Assembly (NCBI GenBank): GCA_016865015.1
Contig: CP018226.1
Location: 4,603,501 to 4,667,500, forward strand
DNA: 64,000 nt
DNA from: Rhizobiales bacterium IMCC20636
Lineage (GTDB): Bacteria; Pseudomonadota; Alphaproteobacteria; Rhizobiales; GCA-2746425
Direction: 5' to 3'
A program made the translations under genes and the position numbers. Shown piece after piece: positions 45,427 to 53,575 of this stretch. Within the stretch, counting starts at the first letter, position 1, and every line of letters starts with the position of its first letter. The notes under the pieces are model-generated. The model was given only the letters and a program-made list of their open reading frames with translations, searched no databases and was not told where the DNA came from.

Positions 45427-45739
45427 TTGCCTGAACTATCCATAGAAAAAACCGAAAATTGTACGGCATACATGGGAGTAATTCTTATCCTTTAGGTCGA
45501 CAATGAATATGAGCATTGCCAAAACTACTGCGTTAGTTACACCAACGCTCAATGCAGCCCTCTTTTCACGGATTCTCTCGAAGAAAGAGAAAGCGTATAC
45601 CCTTAATTTCGTTCTCCGTTTTGTTGGTGGCAAATTCGGTAACCTTCAACTGCATGAGACAGAGTGCAGAGTGTTGCCACTAAATTTTGAACCACCCACC
45701 CAAACCTGACTGATAAAGAATCTTCTGATATCACACGCT
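45427..45739. other. Non-coding right edge of the AT-rich island
   Basis: About 310 bases with only short overlapping frames on both strands (65 and 68 codons), neither with a ribosome site or recognisable similarity. The minus-strand frame could encode one hydrophobic segment. G+C rises again toward 45700. No terminal repeat or transposase remnant is evident. Confidence 0.4.
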
Positions 45740-46861
45740 TCACCCCATCTGCGGCAGGTTTCGAATTGTTCCTATGTCGACCGGTATACCGGTGTGGGCT
45801 GATTGGATGGCGGCGAATGTCAGTGCCAGGCTTTGCAAATTGTTTGCAGCGCTGTTTTCCGGCTCTCGGTCCTGTTCGATGGCGCACAACAACTCGCCCA
45901 TTGTCCCGGCAAATCCGTCATTGAACCAGGTTCCGACGAGTTCGGGGCGGGCTTCGCCATGTTCGGTAGTCAGTGTCACACTCTGGGCGTTCAGATCCTT
46001 GCCAACGCTGTAGAGGCTGCCTTTTGTGCCACCGATGAAGGTGCTGTCCAGAGCGCCGTGTTTGACACTGCCGTCAAACACCAGCGATGCCTGTCCGCCC
46101 TCAAAACCGATCAGGGCCTGGCTCAGCAAGGGTGGCTTGCCGGTTTGATCCTTGGCGCGGGCCTGTGTGGCAAACACGGTCTGCATTCGATTGCCCAACA
46201 GGCTGGAGACGAAGTCAAACCAGTGGACACCAAAATCATACAGGATCAGGTCGTGAATATCGTTGAAGGGCGTGTCCGCGATCCAGTTGTGATCCCAGTG
46301 CATATGCGCATGGGCACTGATCACGTCGCCGATCAGCCCTTTGCGCACCGCCTCGCGCATATAGGCCATATGGGGAGACCAGCGGCCATTCTGATTGACG
46401 GCCAGCCGCAGATTATTGTCCCGCGCCTGTTGGACCAGGGCCGCGCCCACATCGAGATCGGTCACAAAGGGTTTCTGTGACAGCACATGCTTGCCCGCAG
46501 CCAGCGCTTTTTCAATCATGCCAATGCGCACATCAGGATGCGGCGTGATGTCGAAGACGGCTAAAGACGGGTCTTCGAGCAGTTCATCATAGCGGTCGGT
46601 GACACTTGCATTTGGGAAAAACTCTGCCCGCAATGCCTCAGCTTTTGACAGCGTGCGGTTGCAGATGGCAGCTACGTCAAACCCGGCCTTGCGATAGGCG
46701 TCGAGATGCGCGGACGCGATCCCGCCAGCGCCAATCAGCGCTATGCGTGGCCGATATTCTTTCGGGACCGGCGGCCTGTAATTGAGGATCGGCGCGTCGA
46801 TCTCCGGCACATCGGCGGTGCGTAGCGCATAGGTATCGGCGTCCGGTGTTTTGCCACTCAT
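45740..46861 (-). CDS. Gfo/Idh/MocA-family oxidoreductase
   Basis: This is a predicted NAD(P)-dependent sugar or cyclitol dehydrogenase, 373 residues. The Rossmann motif RIALIGAGGIASAHLDAY follows an N-terminal extension of about 40 residues, and the EKP-type signature appears as SQKPFVTDLD. ATG 46861 overlaps the stop of the preceding dehydrogenase gene (ATGA), which fixes the start over a longer frame. Two adjacent coupled members of this family are typical of inositol-like or keto-sugar catabolism, where they act in successive oxidation or reduction steps. Confidence 0.85.
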   Translation of the reverse strand: MSGKTPDADTYALRTADVPEIDAPILNYRPPVPKEYRPRIALIGAGGIASAHLDAYRKAGFDVAAICNRTLSKAEALRAEFFPNASVTDRYDELLEDPSLAVFDITPHPDVRIGMIEKALAAGKHVLSQKPFVTDLDVGAALVQQARDNNLRLAVNQNGRWSPHMAYMREAVRKGLIGDVISAHAHMHWDHNWIADTPFNDIHDLILYDFGVHWFDFVSSLLGNRMQTVFATQARAKDQTGKPPLLSQALIGFEGGQASLVFDGSVKHGALDSTFIGGTKGSLYSVGKDLNAQSVTLTTEHGEARPELVGTWFNDGFAGTMGELLCAIEQDREPENSAANNLQSLALTFAAIQSAHTGIPVDIGTIRNLPQMG

Positions 46862-47934
46862 GAGATCAAAGCCAAGGTTTTTTTCTGCTGGGCAGAGAGG
46901 TAAGCCGTATCGACAATGCGCTGTGCTGTGAGGCACAAATCCGGCGACAATGGCCCCTCGATGGGCGCGCCGTTGTCGATGCAGTTCAACATATATTCGA
47001 TGGGGTTGGTGCGTCCGGCTTTTAACGCGTCGACCGAAATTTTTCTCTGCTCCGGCTCAGCACGTGTCTGCAAAGTGACGAAATCATCATAATCATAGCT
47101 CGACACAGTTCCACCGGTGCCAACCACCACAAAACCGCATTGCGGTTGTGTCTGGGTGACCCACGGATCGGTCAAAGTGCCCCATCGGGTTTCCATCTTT
47201 GACAGGCCCTGTTCATAGCGACAGATGGTGATGGAGTGCTGATCAACCTCGATGCCAGGCGTCTGGTCGACCACACACGTCACTTCAAGCGGCGCGCGCC
47301 CGGCCATGAACCATGTGCCAAGCGTGGCACCATAGCCAAGATAATCCAGCAGGCTGCCGCCGCCAGAGGCTTTCTTGTACCACCAGGAATCCGGCTTTTG
47401 CTGCTCAACTTCCTCTGCCGAGACCACCACCTTGTCGGCCAGATGAAACAGCGGACCGCGATTGCCACCGTAATAATGAACTTCGATCAGGTCCCCAATA
47501 TAGCCCTCTTCAATCAACCGCTTGCACGTGTTGTGGCTTGGATACCAGGCCAGCGGCCAGTTGATTGACATCAGCTTTCCGGTTGGAGCCATCGCTGCCA
47601 TCATGCGCCTTGCATCGGCTGTCGAGGCTGCAAACGGTTTTTCCACGTGGATATGAACCTTGTGCTTTGCCAAAGCTTCAACATGATCTGCGTGTTCGGC
47701 GGTGGCCGCGCACAGGATTGCCAGATCCGGCTTTGATTGCGCGACACAGGCATCAAGATCTGTAAAGACAGCATCATCCGGAATGGCAAAATCGGCGATC
47801 GCCTGCGCCATCTTTTCCGGTGATTTATCGTAGATTCCGACAATTTCAGCGTTGGGATGCTCATGCACCATCCGCAACAGATCACCCATATGCATGTGAT
47901 CAAAACTTATGCCACAGACCCGAAATCCGGCCAT
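46858..47934 (-). CDS. Gfo/Idh/MocA-family oxidoreductase
   Basis: This is the second member of the coupled dehydrogenase pair, 358 residues. The N-terminus (VCGISFDHMHMGDLLRM) is a divergent Rossmann start, and the signature HVEKPFAASTADARRM is clear at about residue 98. The ribosome site GGGAGG lies 6 bases before ATG 47934. It lies downstream of the PanB-like and MocDE-like genes in the same orientation and probably shares their transcript. Confidence 0.84.
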   Translation of the reverse strand: MAGFRVCGISFDHMHMGDLLRMVHEHPNAEIVGIYDKSPEKMAQAIADFAIPDDAVFTDLDACVAQSKPDLAILCAATAEHADHVEALAKHKVHIHVEKPFAASTADARRMMAAMAPTGKLMSINWPLAWYPSHNTCKRLIEEGYIGDLIEVHYYGGNRGPLFHLADKVVVSAEEVEQQKPDSWWYKKASGGGSLLDYLGYGATLGTWFMAGRAPLEVTCVVDQTPGIEVDQHSITICRYEQGLSKMETRWGTLTDPWVTQTQPQCGFVVVGTGGTVSSYDYDDFVTLQTRAEPEQRKISVDALKAGRTNPIEYMLNCIDNGAPIEGPLSPDLCLTAQRIVDTAYLSAQQKKTLALIS

Positions 47935-47971
47935 GGAATCCTCCCCAAATGATAGTTCTTATTTTTTGATC

Positions 47972-48778
47972 TTATGTGTTTTGTAGCGCTTCTAAAATCG
48001 CTTTCTGCACATCATCGCCCAGCGGGACAAGTTCATCAGCAACCGGAAAAGCACCTGAAGACACCTCCGCAGCGTAATCCTGAAAGGCCTTGATGCGCAT
48101 GGCCTGCAGCTTTTGATATTCTGAATGAAGATCAGCATATCGTCTTGCGTGACGCGGATAATGGCCGTCATGCGCGCCCAATATATCACAGGCGAAGAGA
48201 TATTGCGCGTCACAGCCAGCGCCAGCCCCCATCGAAATCATCAACATCGTTGTTTGCAATGAAATGGCTGTCGCGACGGCTGCCGGTACGACTTCTATCT
48301 CGGCTGCAAAAGCGCCGGCCTCTTCCAGCGCCCTGGTCTCCTCAAGAATCCAAAGCGCACTTTCGGGTGTCTTGCCAACAGCCTTGAACCCGCCTGTCCA
48401 GGTGCGGCGCGACGGGATGAGACCGACATGGCCGACAACCGGAATGCCCTCATCGCGCAACCGCCGGACAATGGGAAGACTGGCCCCGCAATACACCGCA
48501 TTCGCCCCGGCATTGAGCAGTTTGAAGGCAATGCGCAGATAGTCTTCTGCAGTCACGAACAGGCCCGGCTCCAGGCCACCCACCACAAACGGGCTGGGAC
48601 AGATCTGGCGAAAGTCCGGCAGGAGCAGAAGCTCCGGTGGTACCGACAGCATGTCGATGCCTGCAGCCTGCGCTGCCGCCGCCTCTTCCAGTGTTTCCAC
48701 GCGCAATTTCGTCAACTGCCGAACGCCCTTCAGCGCGAGTATCTCGGCAACACTCAGAGGAGATTTGGCCATGTGCAT
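47972..48778 (-). CDS. PanB-like (ketopantoate hydroxymethyltransferase family) protein with altered metal site
   Basis: This is a 268-residue TIM-barrel protein related to PanB and the PEP-mutase superfamily. Conserved PanB-like stretches are VVGHVGLIPSRRTWTGGFKA and LEEAGAFAAEIEVVPAAVAT (Glu162 matches the catalytic Glu). The two metal-ligand Asp regions of PanB (GDS and AD segments) are replaced by SVPP near residue 45 and VGG near residue 66. It is therefore probably not a pantothenate enzyme. Its position directly after MocE/MocD-like oxygenase genes suggests a role in the same catabolic route, possibly handling a C1 or enol intermediate. Confidence 0.7.
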   Translation of the reverse strand: MHMAKSPLSVAEILALKGVRQLTKLRVETLEEAAAAQAAGIDMLSVPPELLLLPDFRQICPSPFVVGGLEPGLFVTAEDYLRIAFKLLNAGANAVYCGASLPIVRRLRDEGIPVVGHVGLIPSRRTWTGGFKAVGKTPESALWILEETRALEEAGAFAAEIEVVPAAVATAISLQTTMLMISMGAGAGCDAQYLFACDILGAHDGHYPRHARRYADLHSEYQKLQAMRIKAFQDYAAEVSSGAFPVADELVPLGDDVQKAILEALQNT

Positions 48779-48834
48779 TCCTTCAACTTGTTGGGTCAGA
48801 TCAGCTCACACACGAGCCTGACCGCATTGCGGCA

Positions 48835-49149
48835 TCAATCCAGTTTGAAAAACAGGCGGTCGCCGCGAATGTCGGTCTCATAGGTTTTGAGATTGACGCA
48901 GACAGGCGCGCCTTTTGCCTCGCCCGTGGTGAAGTCAAACCGGCCATTATGTTTCGGACATTCGATGATCGTGCCCATGACCAGCCCATTGGCAAGCGGC
49001 ACCCGCTCATGGGTGCACAGGCCATCGGTCACAAAATATCGATCATCTTCGGTGCGGTAGAGCGCATAATAACCACCGTCATGCTTGAAGGTGATCGCAT
49101 CTTCCTCGTCGATATCCTCCAGCGCACATGCATCGATCCACTGACTCAT
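48835..49149 (-). CDS. Rieske-type [2Fe-2S] ferredoxin (MocE-like)
   Basis: This is a small soluble protein of 104 residues with a complete Rieske site: Cys-x-His in LCTHERVPL and Cys-x2-His in ECPKHNGRF. Stand-alone Rieske ferredoxins of this size deliver electrons to oxygenases. The gene sits 15 bases after the membrane diiron oxygenase gene, matching the mocD-mocE arrangement of rhizopine catabolism, where the pair O-demethylates a methyl-inosamine. No ferredoxin reductase (MocF) is in the window. Confidence 0.9.
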   Translation of the reverse strand: MSQWIDACALEDIDEEDAITFKHDGGYYALYRTEDDRYFVTDGLCTHERVPLANGLVMGTIIECPKHNGRFDFTTGEAKGAPVCVNLKTYETDIRGDRLFFKLD

Positions 49150-49164
49150 TGCTGCAGTCCTTAT

Positions 49165-50247
49165 CTATTGGCTTGATGTTTGAAAGACAGCGCCGGGATT
49201 GTGTGGCACGGGCTCAACGCCACGGGGCAAGTTGCGGCGCACGAAATAAGTCGGGTCCTTGACCTGGCGCAGAAGCGTTGGAAGTATCTCGCGATATGCG
49301 GCAATCGTGCTTGGATAGGGCGCTGGGCAATCATGCTTGATGGCCTCATGCAATTCTGGCAGCGCATGGTACGGCACCATCGGGAACATGTGATGTTCAA
49401 TGTGGTAGTTCATGTTCCAATACAAAAAACGGAAGACCGGGTTCATGTAAACAGTGCGGGAATTCAAACGGTGGTCGAGCACATCCTCAGCCAGGCCTGT
49501 ATGCTGTGTCAGGCCGAAGAAAACCGTCATGAACCCGCCATAGATGGTCGGCAGGCCGACCAGCATGGCCGGCAATATTGACCCGGCAACCACGCATGCC
49601 ACGACAACAGCGAGCAAAATGGCGATGTAGATGCGGGCGATGAAAAACACCTTTGGGCGCTCGCTTTCCGGCACGAATGTCGCTTCATTGGGTGTCAGCG
49701 TTCCGCCTGCATGCAGAATGAGCGATTTCAGGGTCTTCCATGTGCTGACAAGGGCAAAGATATTCAGCAGCATCGCCTTGATATCAGGCGGTCGCGGAAC
49801 GGCAATCTCCGGATCACGCCCGACAATGATGGTATCGGTATGATGGCGCGTATGGCTCCAGAGCCAGATGGTCGGTTCGCGCAGGATCATGAAGCTGGAC
49901 AGATAATACAGCGCGCTGTTCATCCAACGGGTTTTGAATGCAGTGCCATGACCGGATTCATGCCAGCGGCTGTCCGATGAAGAACCATAGAGAACGCCAT
50001 AGACCAGAAAAAACGGGACGCACCACCACGTGCCCCAGAAATAGACGGCACCTGCACCAGAGGCCAGCAAAAGCCCGAGCCAGATAATCGTGTCGCGAAT
50101 AGCCGGGCTATCCGATCGTTTCATCAGACGTTTGATCTGCTTGCGATCAATATCCACTGAATACCAGTCGGCAGCCACAAGGCCGTTTTGCTCGGCAAGC
50201 TCGGAATCGCGGCCGACCAGGCTGTAATCGCGTGCTGTCGGTGTCAT
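49165..50247 (-). CDS. Membrane diiron oxygenase of the fatty-acid-desaturase family (MocD-like)
   Basis: This is a 360-residue membrane protein with several hydrophobic segments and three histidine boxes: WHESGH, HTRHH and HIEHH, which bind the diiron centre. The family includes desaturases, alkane hydroxylases and MocD, the proposed demethylating oxygenase of rhizopine catabolism. Coupling to a Rieske ferredoxin and a surrounding set of MocA-like dehydrogenases favours O-demethylation or hydroxylation of a cyclitol or methyl sugar over lipid desaturation. It is first in the minus-strand unit and divergent from a LacI gene. Confidence 0.85.
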   Translation of the reverse strand: MTPTARDYSLVGRDSELAEQNGLVAADWYSVDIDRKQIKRLMKRSDSPAIRDTIIWLGLLLASGAGAVYFWGTWWCVPFFLVYGVLYGSSSDSRWHESGHGTAFKTRWMNSALYYLSSFMILREPTIWLWSHTRHHTDTIIVGRDPEIAVPRPPDIKAMLLNIFALVSTWKTLKSLILHAGGTLTPNEATFVPESERPKVFFIARIYIAILLAVVVACVVAGSILPAMLVGLPTIYGGFMTVFFGLTQHTGLAEDVLDHRLNSRTVYMNPVFRFLYWNMNYHIEHHMFPMVPYHALPELHEAIKHDCPAPYPSTIAAYREILPTLLRQVKDPTYFVRRNLPRGVEPVPHNPGAVFQTSSQ

Positions 50248-50369
50248 GACAATAACCCATCAAATTGATGTATTTGTGCGTATCGTCAGGGCAGAACCCG
50301 CCTTGGTCAAGCAATTTTCGCATGCAACGCGATCAAATCGATGGTTTTTTGACAATTCCCCTTGAATTT

Positions 50370-50384
50370 ACCTCAAAATGAGGT
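50370..50384. promoter_or_regulatory. Palindrome in the divergent mocD-like/lacI promoter region
   Basis: ACCTCA-AAA-TGAGGT is a perfect inverted repeat 16 bases downstream of a TTGACA box (50349-50354) and about 30 bases before the regulator start. It may be an operator. It is the mirror arrangement of the leader palindrome before fhs at 3973, but both are short and the resemblance could be chance. Confidence 0.4.
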
Positions 50385-50413
50385 TTCATGGCACATCATT
50401 GAGGTGTTCGTTG

Positions 50414-51442
50414 ATGAAAAGATCAGACCAAAGCAAAGCCACAGTCGCTGAAATTGCCAAGCGTGCCGCTGTGTCAAAAGCCACCGTGGACCGGGTGCTG
50501 AACACGCGTGGCGGCGTGCAGGAACATACCAGGCAGCACGTTCTGTCCGTTGTGCGTGAACTGACCGGCGATGCACCAACCGCGCCGACAGGCCTTGCGG
50601 AAACCATCAAACTCGACTTTGTCATTCCCGATCATCGCAACGCATTTCTCAGCGATCAGGCCCGTCATATCGAGAGCTACGGCCGTTCGATTGACGGTGT
50701 ATCGCTGACCATTCACCATCTGACCAGCGCGGATGAAGAGACGGTGCTGGAAGCCATCAGCAAGATAGACGCTACGTCTCAAGGTGTTGGCATTATCAGC
50801 GTCGACACAGCCAAGGTGCGTCATGCGCTGCGCAGCCTCACCGACCGGAAAATTCCGGTGGTCACACTTGCCTCCGACATCCGCCAGATTAGCCGCAGCG
50901 CCTATATCGGCATCGACAATTATGCGGCTGGTCGCCTTGCAGGCTATTTGGCAGGCACCCTCATTCCCGCGCCACGCGCGAAAACCGCGATCATGCTGGG
51001 GCTGCGGGCCTATCTGGGTCATGAAGAACGTGAGATGGGTTTCCGGAGCGTGCTGCGCGATCAGTTTCCGCACATCCAGATCGTGGCGGAACGGGAAGTC
51101 GCCGAAGACAATATCTGTGCACGGGACACGCTGCTTGATTTGCTCAAAGTCCATCCGGATCTGGAAGGCATTTATTGCATCGGGTCCGGGCAATCCGGAA
51201 TTGTCGATGCCCTGACCAGCGCGGGCAAGGCCCTGAGTATCACCGTCATCGGCCATGGCCTGACCGATGACTCGCGGCAATATCTGATTGATGGTGCAAT
51301 GGATGCGATCATCAATGAAAATGCCGAAGAAGAGGCACGCGCTGCCGTTGATCATCTGATTGCATCGGCACGCGGTGAGGCATTGCCAGCGCAACCATCC
51401 ATTGCCATTCAGGCAATCTTTCCGGAAAACATACCGCTATGA
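50414..51442 (+). CDS. LacI-family transcriptional regulator
   Basis: This is a 342-residue repressor with N-terminal HTH (VAEIAKRAAVSKATVDRVLN) and a periplasmic-binding-like sensor domain (DIRQISRSAYIGIDNYAAGR, IYCIGSGQSGI). The VDRVLN variant of the hinge helix is common in sugar-ABC-linked regulators of rhizobia. ATG 50414 is preceded by GAGGTG; the longer frame from 50378 is rejected. It is coupled by ATGA to the mutarotase gene and is divergent from the MocD-like gene, so it probably controls both arms. Confidence 0.88.
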   Translation: MKRSDQSKATVAEIAKRAAVSKATVDRVLNTRGGVQEHTRQHVLSVVRELTGDAPTAPTGLAETIKLDFVIPDHRNAFLSDQARHIESYGRSIDGVSLTIHHLTSADEETVLEAISKIDATSQGVGIISVDTAKVRHALRSLTDRKIPVVTLASDIRQISRSAYIGIDNYAAGRLAGYLAGTLIPAPRAKTAIMLGLRAYLGHEEREMGFRSVLRDQFPHIQIVAEREVAEDNICARDTLLDLLKVHPDLEGIYCIGSGQSGIVDALTSAGKALSITVIGHGLTDDSRQYLIDGAMDAIINENAEEEARAAVDHLIASARGEALPAQPSIAIQAIFPENIPL

Positions 51443-52563
51443 CCCTACCCAAATTTACTGACCACATCGGCAATGAAGCAACAAGCTGCGCGCCTGTTTC
51501 TTTTGATTTTGACCGTTACGGTGGCATGATTTCAAATTTCACAGTCACCTCCCCATCCGGCACTTTGATCAAGCCGCTGCACACTGCGCCATGGGCAGTA
51601 GAGCCGGTTGAGACTTTTGATGATGTCTCTCTGGTCGAACAGAAATTGTCGGGTGATTTTTTCTGTGCGCCATTTGGCGGCGGTGGCGATGAGCCGATCC
51701 ATGGCCACACTGCCAATGGCTGTTGGGACCCGGTACCCGACGCCCAAGATGGTGCAACCGATGGTGCAATCATTGCGGCATATCAATTGCGTCAGAAGGT
51801 CCAGGGTGCGGTTGTTACAAAGCAATTTGAACTGCATCCCGGTAATCCACTGCTGTATCAGCGTCACCAGTTTCACGGCGGCGAAGGCCATTTGCCGATT
51901 GGCCACCATGCGATGATCTGTGTGCCCGGTGGGGCCAGTTTGAGCTTTTCTGAAAAGCAGTTTGCAGCAACGCCCATGCAAGCGCCCGAGCCTGATGCAT
52001 CGCGGGGCCGGTCCCTGCTAAAATATCCGCAAAAGGCCGACGGATCAGGGAGATTGGAAATGCAATCTGGCGAACCGGTCGATTTCCATCATTACCCGTT
52101 TGCGGAAAGCCATGAGGACCTGGTTGTCATGGCAGGACTTCCCTCTGCACAGCTGGGCTGGACAGCGGCGTTGGCGCAGCAGGACGGGTTTCTGTTTTTT
52201 GCCATCAAGGACGCAAGTGTCCTGCCGGAAACCTTGCTCTGGATGAGCAATGGCGGTCGCAATTATGCGCCCTGGTTGAGCCGACACAAGCATGTGCTTG
52301 GCATTGAGGAAGTCGCCACCAGTTGCCACAACACCGGAACCTTCTCCAGCGCCATGGAGCGCTCGCCCTATGGGCTGCCCCAGGGCCTGACACTCTCACC
52401 CGACACCACGGCCAGCATCAATTATGCCTTTGGTGCGATGACGCCGCCAGATGGATGGACCCGGATCAGCAATATCGAGATCAATTCCGACCATCTGGTT
52501 CTGGTGGATGTCAGCGGTGACACACGCTCAGTGACCTTTCACGGCGCACATTTCGGCCTGTGA
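51439..52563 (+). CDS. Aldose-1-epimerase-like (galactose mutarotase family) protein
   Basis: This is a 374-residue, probably beta-rich cytoplasmic protein. Mutarotase-fold cues are PFGGGGDEPIHGHTANGCWD with a conserved His, the YQRHQFHGGEGHLPIGHHA segment and the late PDTTASINYAF. Such enzymes interconvert sugar anomers before dehydrogenation or phosphorylation. It is translationally coupled to the LacI regulator and converges on the ABC permease gene. Family assignment is moderate and the substrate unknown. Confidence 0.72.
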   Translation: MTLPKFTDHIGNEATSCAPVSFDFDRYGGMISNFTVTSPSGTLIKPLHTAPWAVEPVETFDDVSLVEQKLSGDFFCAPFGGGGDEPIHGHTANGCWDPVPDAQDGATDGAIIAAYQLRQKVQGAVVTKQFELHPGNPLLYQRHQFHGGEGHLPIGHHAMICVPGGASLSFSEKQFAATPMQAPEPDASRGRSLLKYPQKADGSGRLEMQSGEPVDFHHYPFAESHEDLVVMAGLPSAQLGWTAALAQQDGFLFFAIKDASVLPETLLWMSNGGRNYAPWLSRHKHVLGIEEVATSCHNTGTFSSAMERSPYGLPQGLTLSPDTTASINYAFGAMTPPDGWTRISNIEINSDHLVLVDVSGDTRSVTFHGAHFGL

Positions 52564-52565
52564 TC

Positions 52566-52596
52566 AGAGCCTTTCTCCTTTATATAGAAACGCTCT
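52566..52596. repeat. 31-bp palindrome related to the MITE-like ends
   Basis: AGAGCCTTTCT and its near-complement AGAAACGCTCT (one mismatch) flank a 9-base AT-rich centre. The outer AGAGCCTTTC is the same as the end of the element at 9646. It again lies between two convergent stop codons, and its right end (CTCTA) provides the TAG stop of the permease gene. It could also act as a bidirectional terminator hairpin. Confidence 0.6.
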
Positions 52597-53575
52597 AACG
52601 GTCCTGTGTGATGCGGACATAAATTGCGGTGACACCCAGAATGATCAGGCCGAAGAAGATGCGCCGCGTGCCTTCCGGGATCTGCATCACCGTCAGCATG
52701 GTTGCCAGAACCGTGAGGATCAGCGCACCGACAATTGTGCCTGAATAGCCGCCACGGCCGCCAAAAATAGATGTCCCGCCAATGACGGCCGCGGCGACAG
52801 ACGGCAAAACCCGTGGTTCAACCAGCGATAGCGATGGCGCTTTGATCAAGCCTAGATACAGCAGGCCCGTGATCCCGGCAATGAAGCCCGAGATGACATA
52901 AAGCGTGATCAGCACCTGCCATGTGCGCACACCGGCGAGGCGCGCGGCCTCTTCGTTTTCACCGACAGCATATAGCAGCCGCCCAAAACCGGTGCGGCGC
53001 AGCCCGACAACAATCACAACCGCCAGTGGCACGAAAATCAGCAGTGAGTTTGGAACGCCGTAAGTCAGCCCAGTTCCAAGCCAGGACAGGAAATCAGGCA
53101 CTGATGAGCCAGAGGCAATCACAGTGCGCTGATAGACCAGCAGACACCCCGTGCCGATCAGGCCTGTGCCCAGGGTCATGATCAATGGATGCACCCGGAA
53201 CAGGGCCACCCCGACCCCATTGACCAGACCAATGAGCAAAGGCGGAACAAGCGCCACCAGAATGGCACCAGTTGGGCCAAGGACCGTCAACTGACTGGCA
53301 GCGACAAATGCACTGATGGTAGCGGCCACTCCAACGGACAGATCAATACCACCTGTCAGCATGGTCAGGGTCTGGCAGGCGGCCAGCATGGCGAGCGGAA
53401 CAGCAAATTTGATTGTATTTGCCATCCAGCGTTCGTTGATGATGCCGGGCCGCATCACCTCAAGGGCCACCACAAGGCCCAGCAACAGAATGATCAACGG
53501 AATGATCGGATAGTCCCGCACCAGCGTGCGCAGGGCTTTTGACCAATTGTTCGATGTGTCGGATACAGTCGTCAT
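52595..53575 (-). CDS. Sugar ABC transporter permease (RbsC type)
   Basis: This is an inner-membrane permease of 326 residues with eight or more hydrophobic segments. CQTLTMLTGGIDLSVGV near residue 65 and the coupling loop AVGENEEAARLAGVRTW near residue 205 are family landmarks. It is last in the importer operon, overlapping the previous permease by four bases, and its stop codon comes from a palindromic repeat. Confidence 0.9.
   Translation of the reverse strand: MTTVSDTSNNWSKALRTLVRDYPIIPLIILLLGLVVALEVMRPGIINERWMANTIKFAVPLAMLAACQTLTMLTGGIDLSVGVAATISAFVAASQLTVLGPTGAILVALVPPLLIGLVNGVGVALFRVHPLIMTLGTGLIGTGCLLVYQRTVIASGSSVPDFLSWLGTGLTYGVPNSLLIFVPLAVVIVVGLRRTGFGRLLYAVGENEEAARLAGVRTWQVLITLYVISGFIAGITGLLYLGLIKAPSLSLVEPRVLPSVAAAVIGGTSIFGGRGGYSGTIVGALILTVLATMLTVMQIPEGTRRIFFGLIILGVTAIYVRITQDR

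Noticed and set aside
45436..45709. Two short frames (65 codons minus, 68 codons plus) at the right edge of the island
   Set aside because: They overlap each other, lack ribosome sites and resemble nothing I recognise. A single hydrophobic stretch in the minus frame is not enough to call a gene.
42626..45739. Prophage or integrative element explanation for the AT-rich island
   Set aside because: No integrase, phage structural gene, tRNA or flanking direct repeat is visible; only two genes are present.
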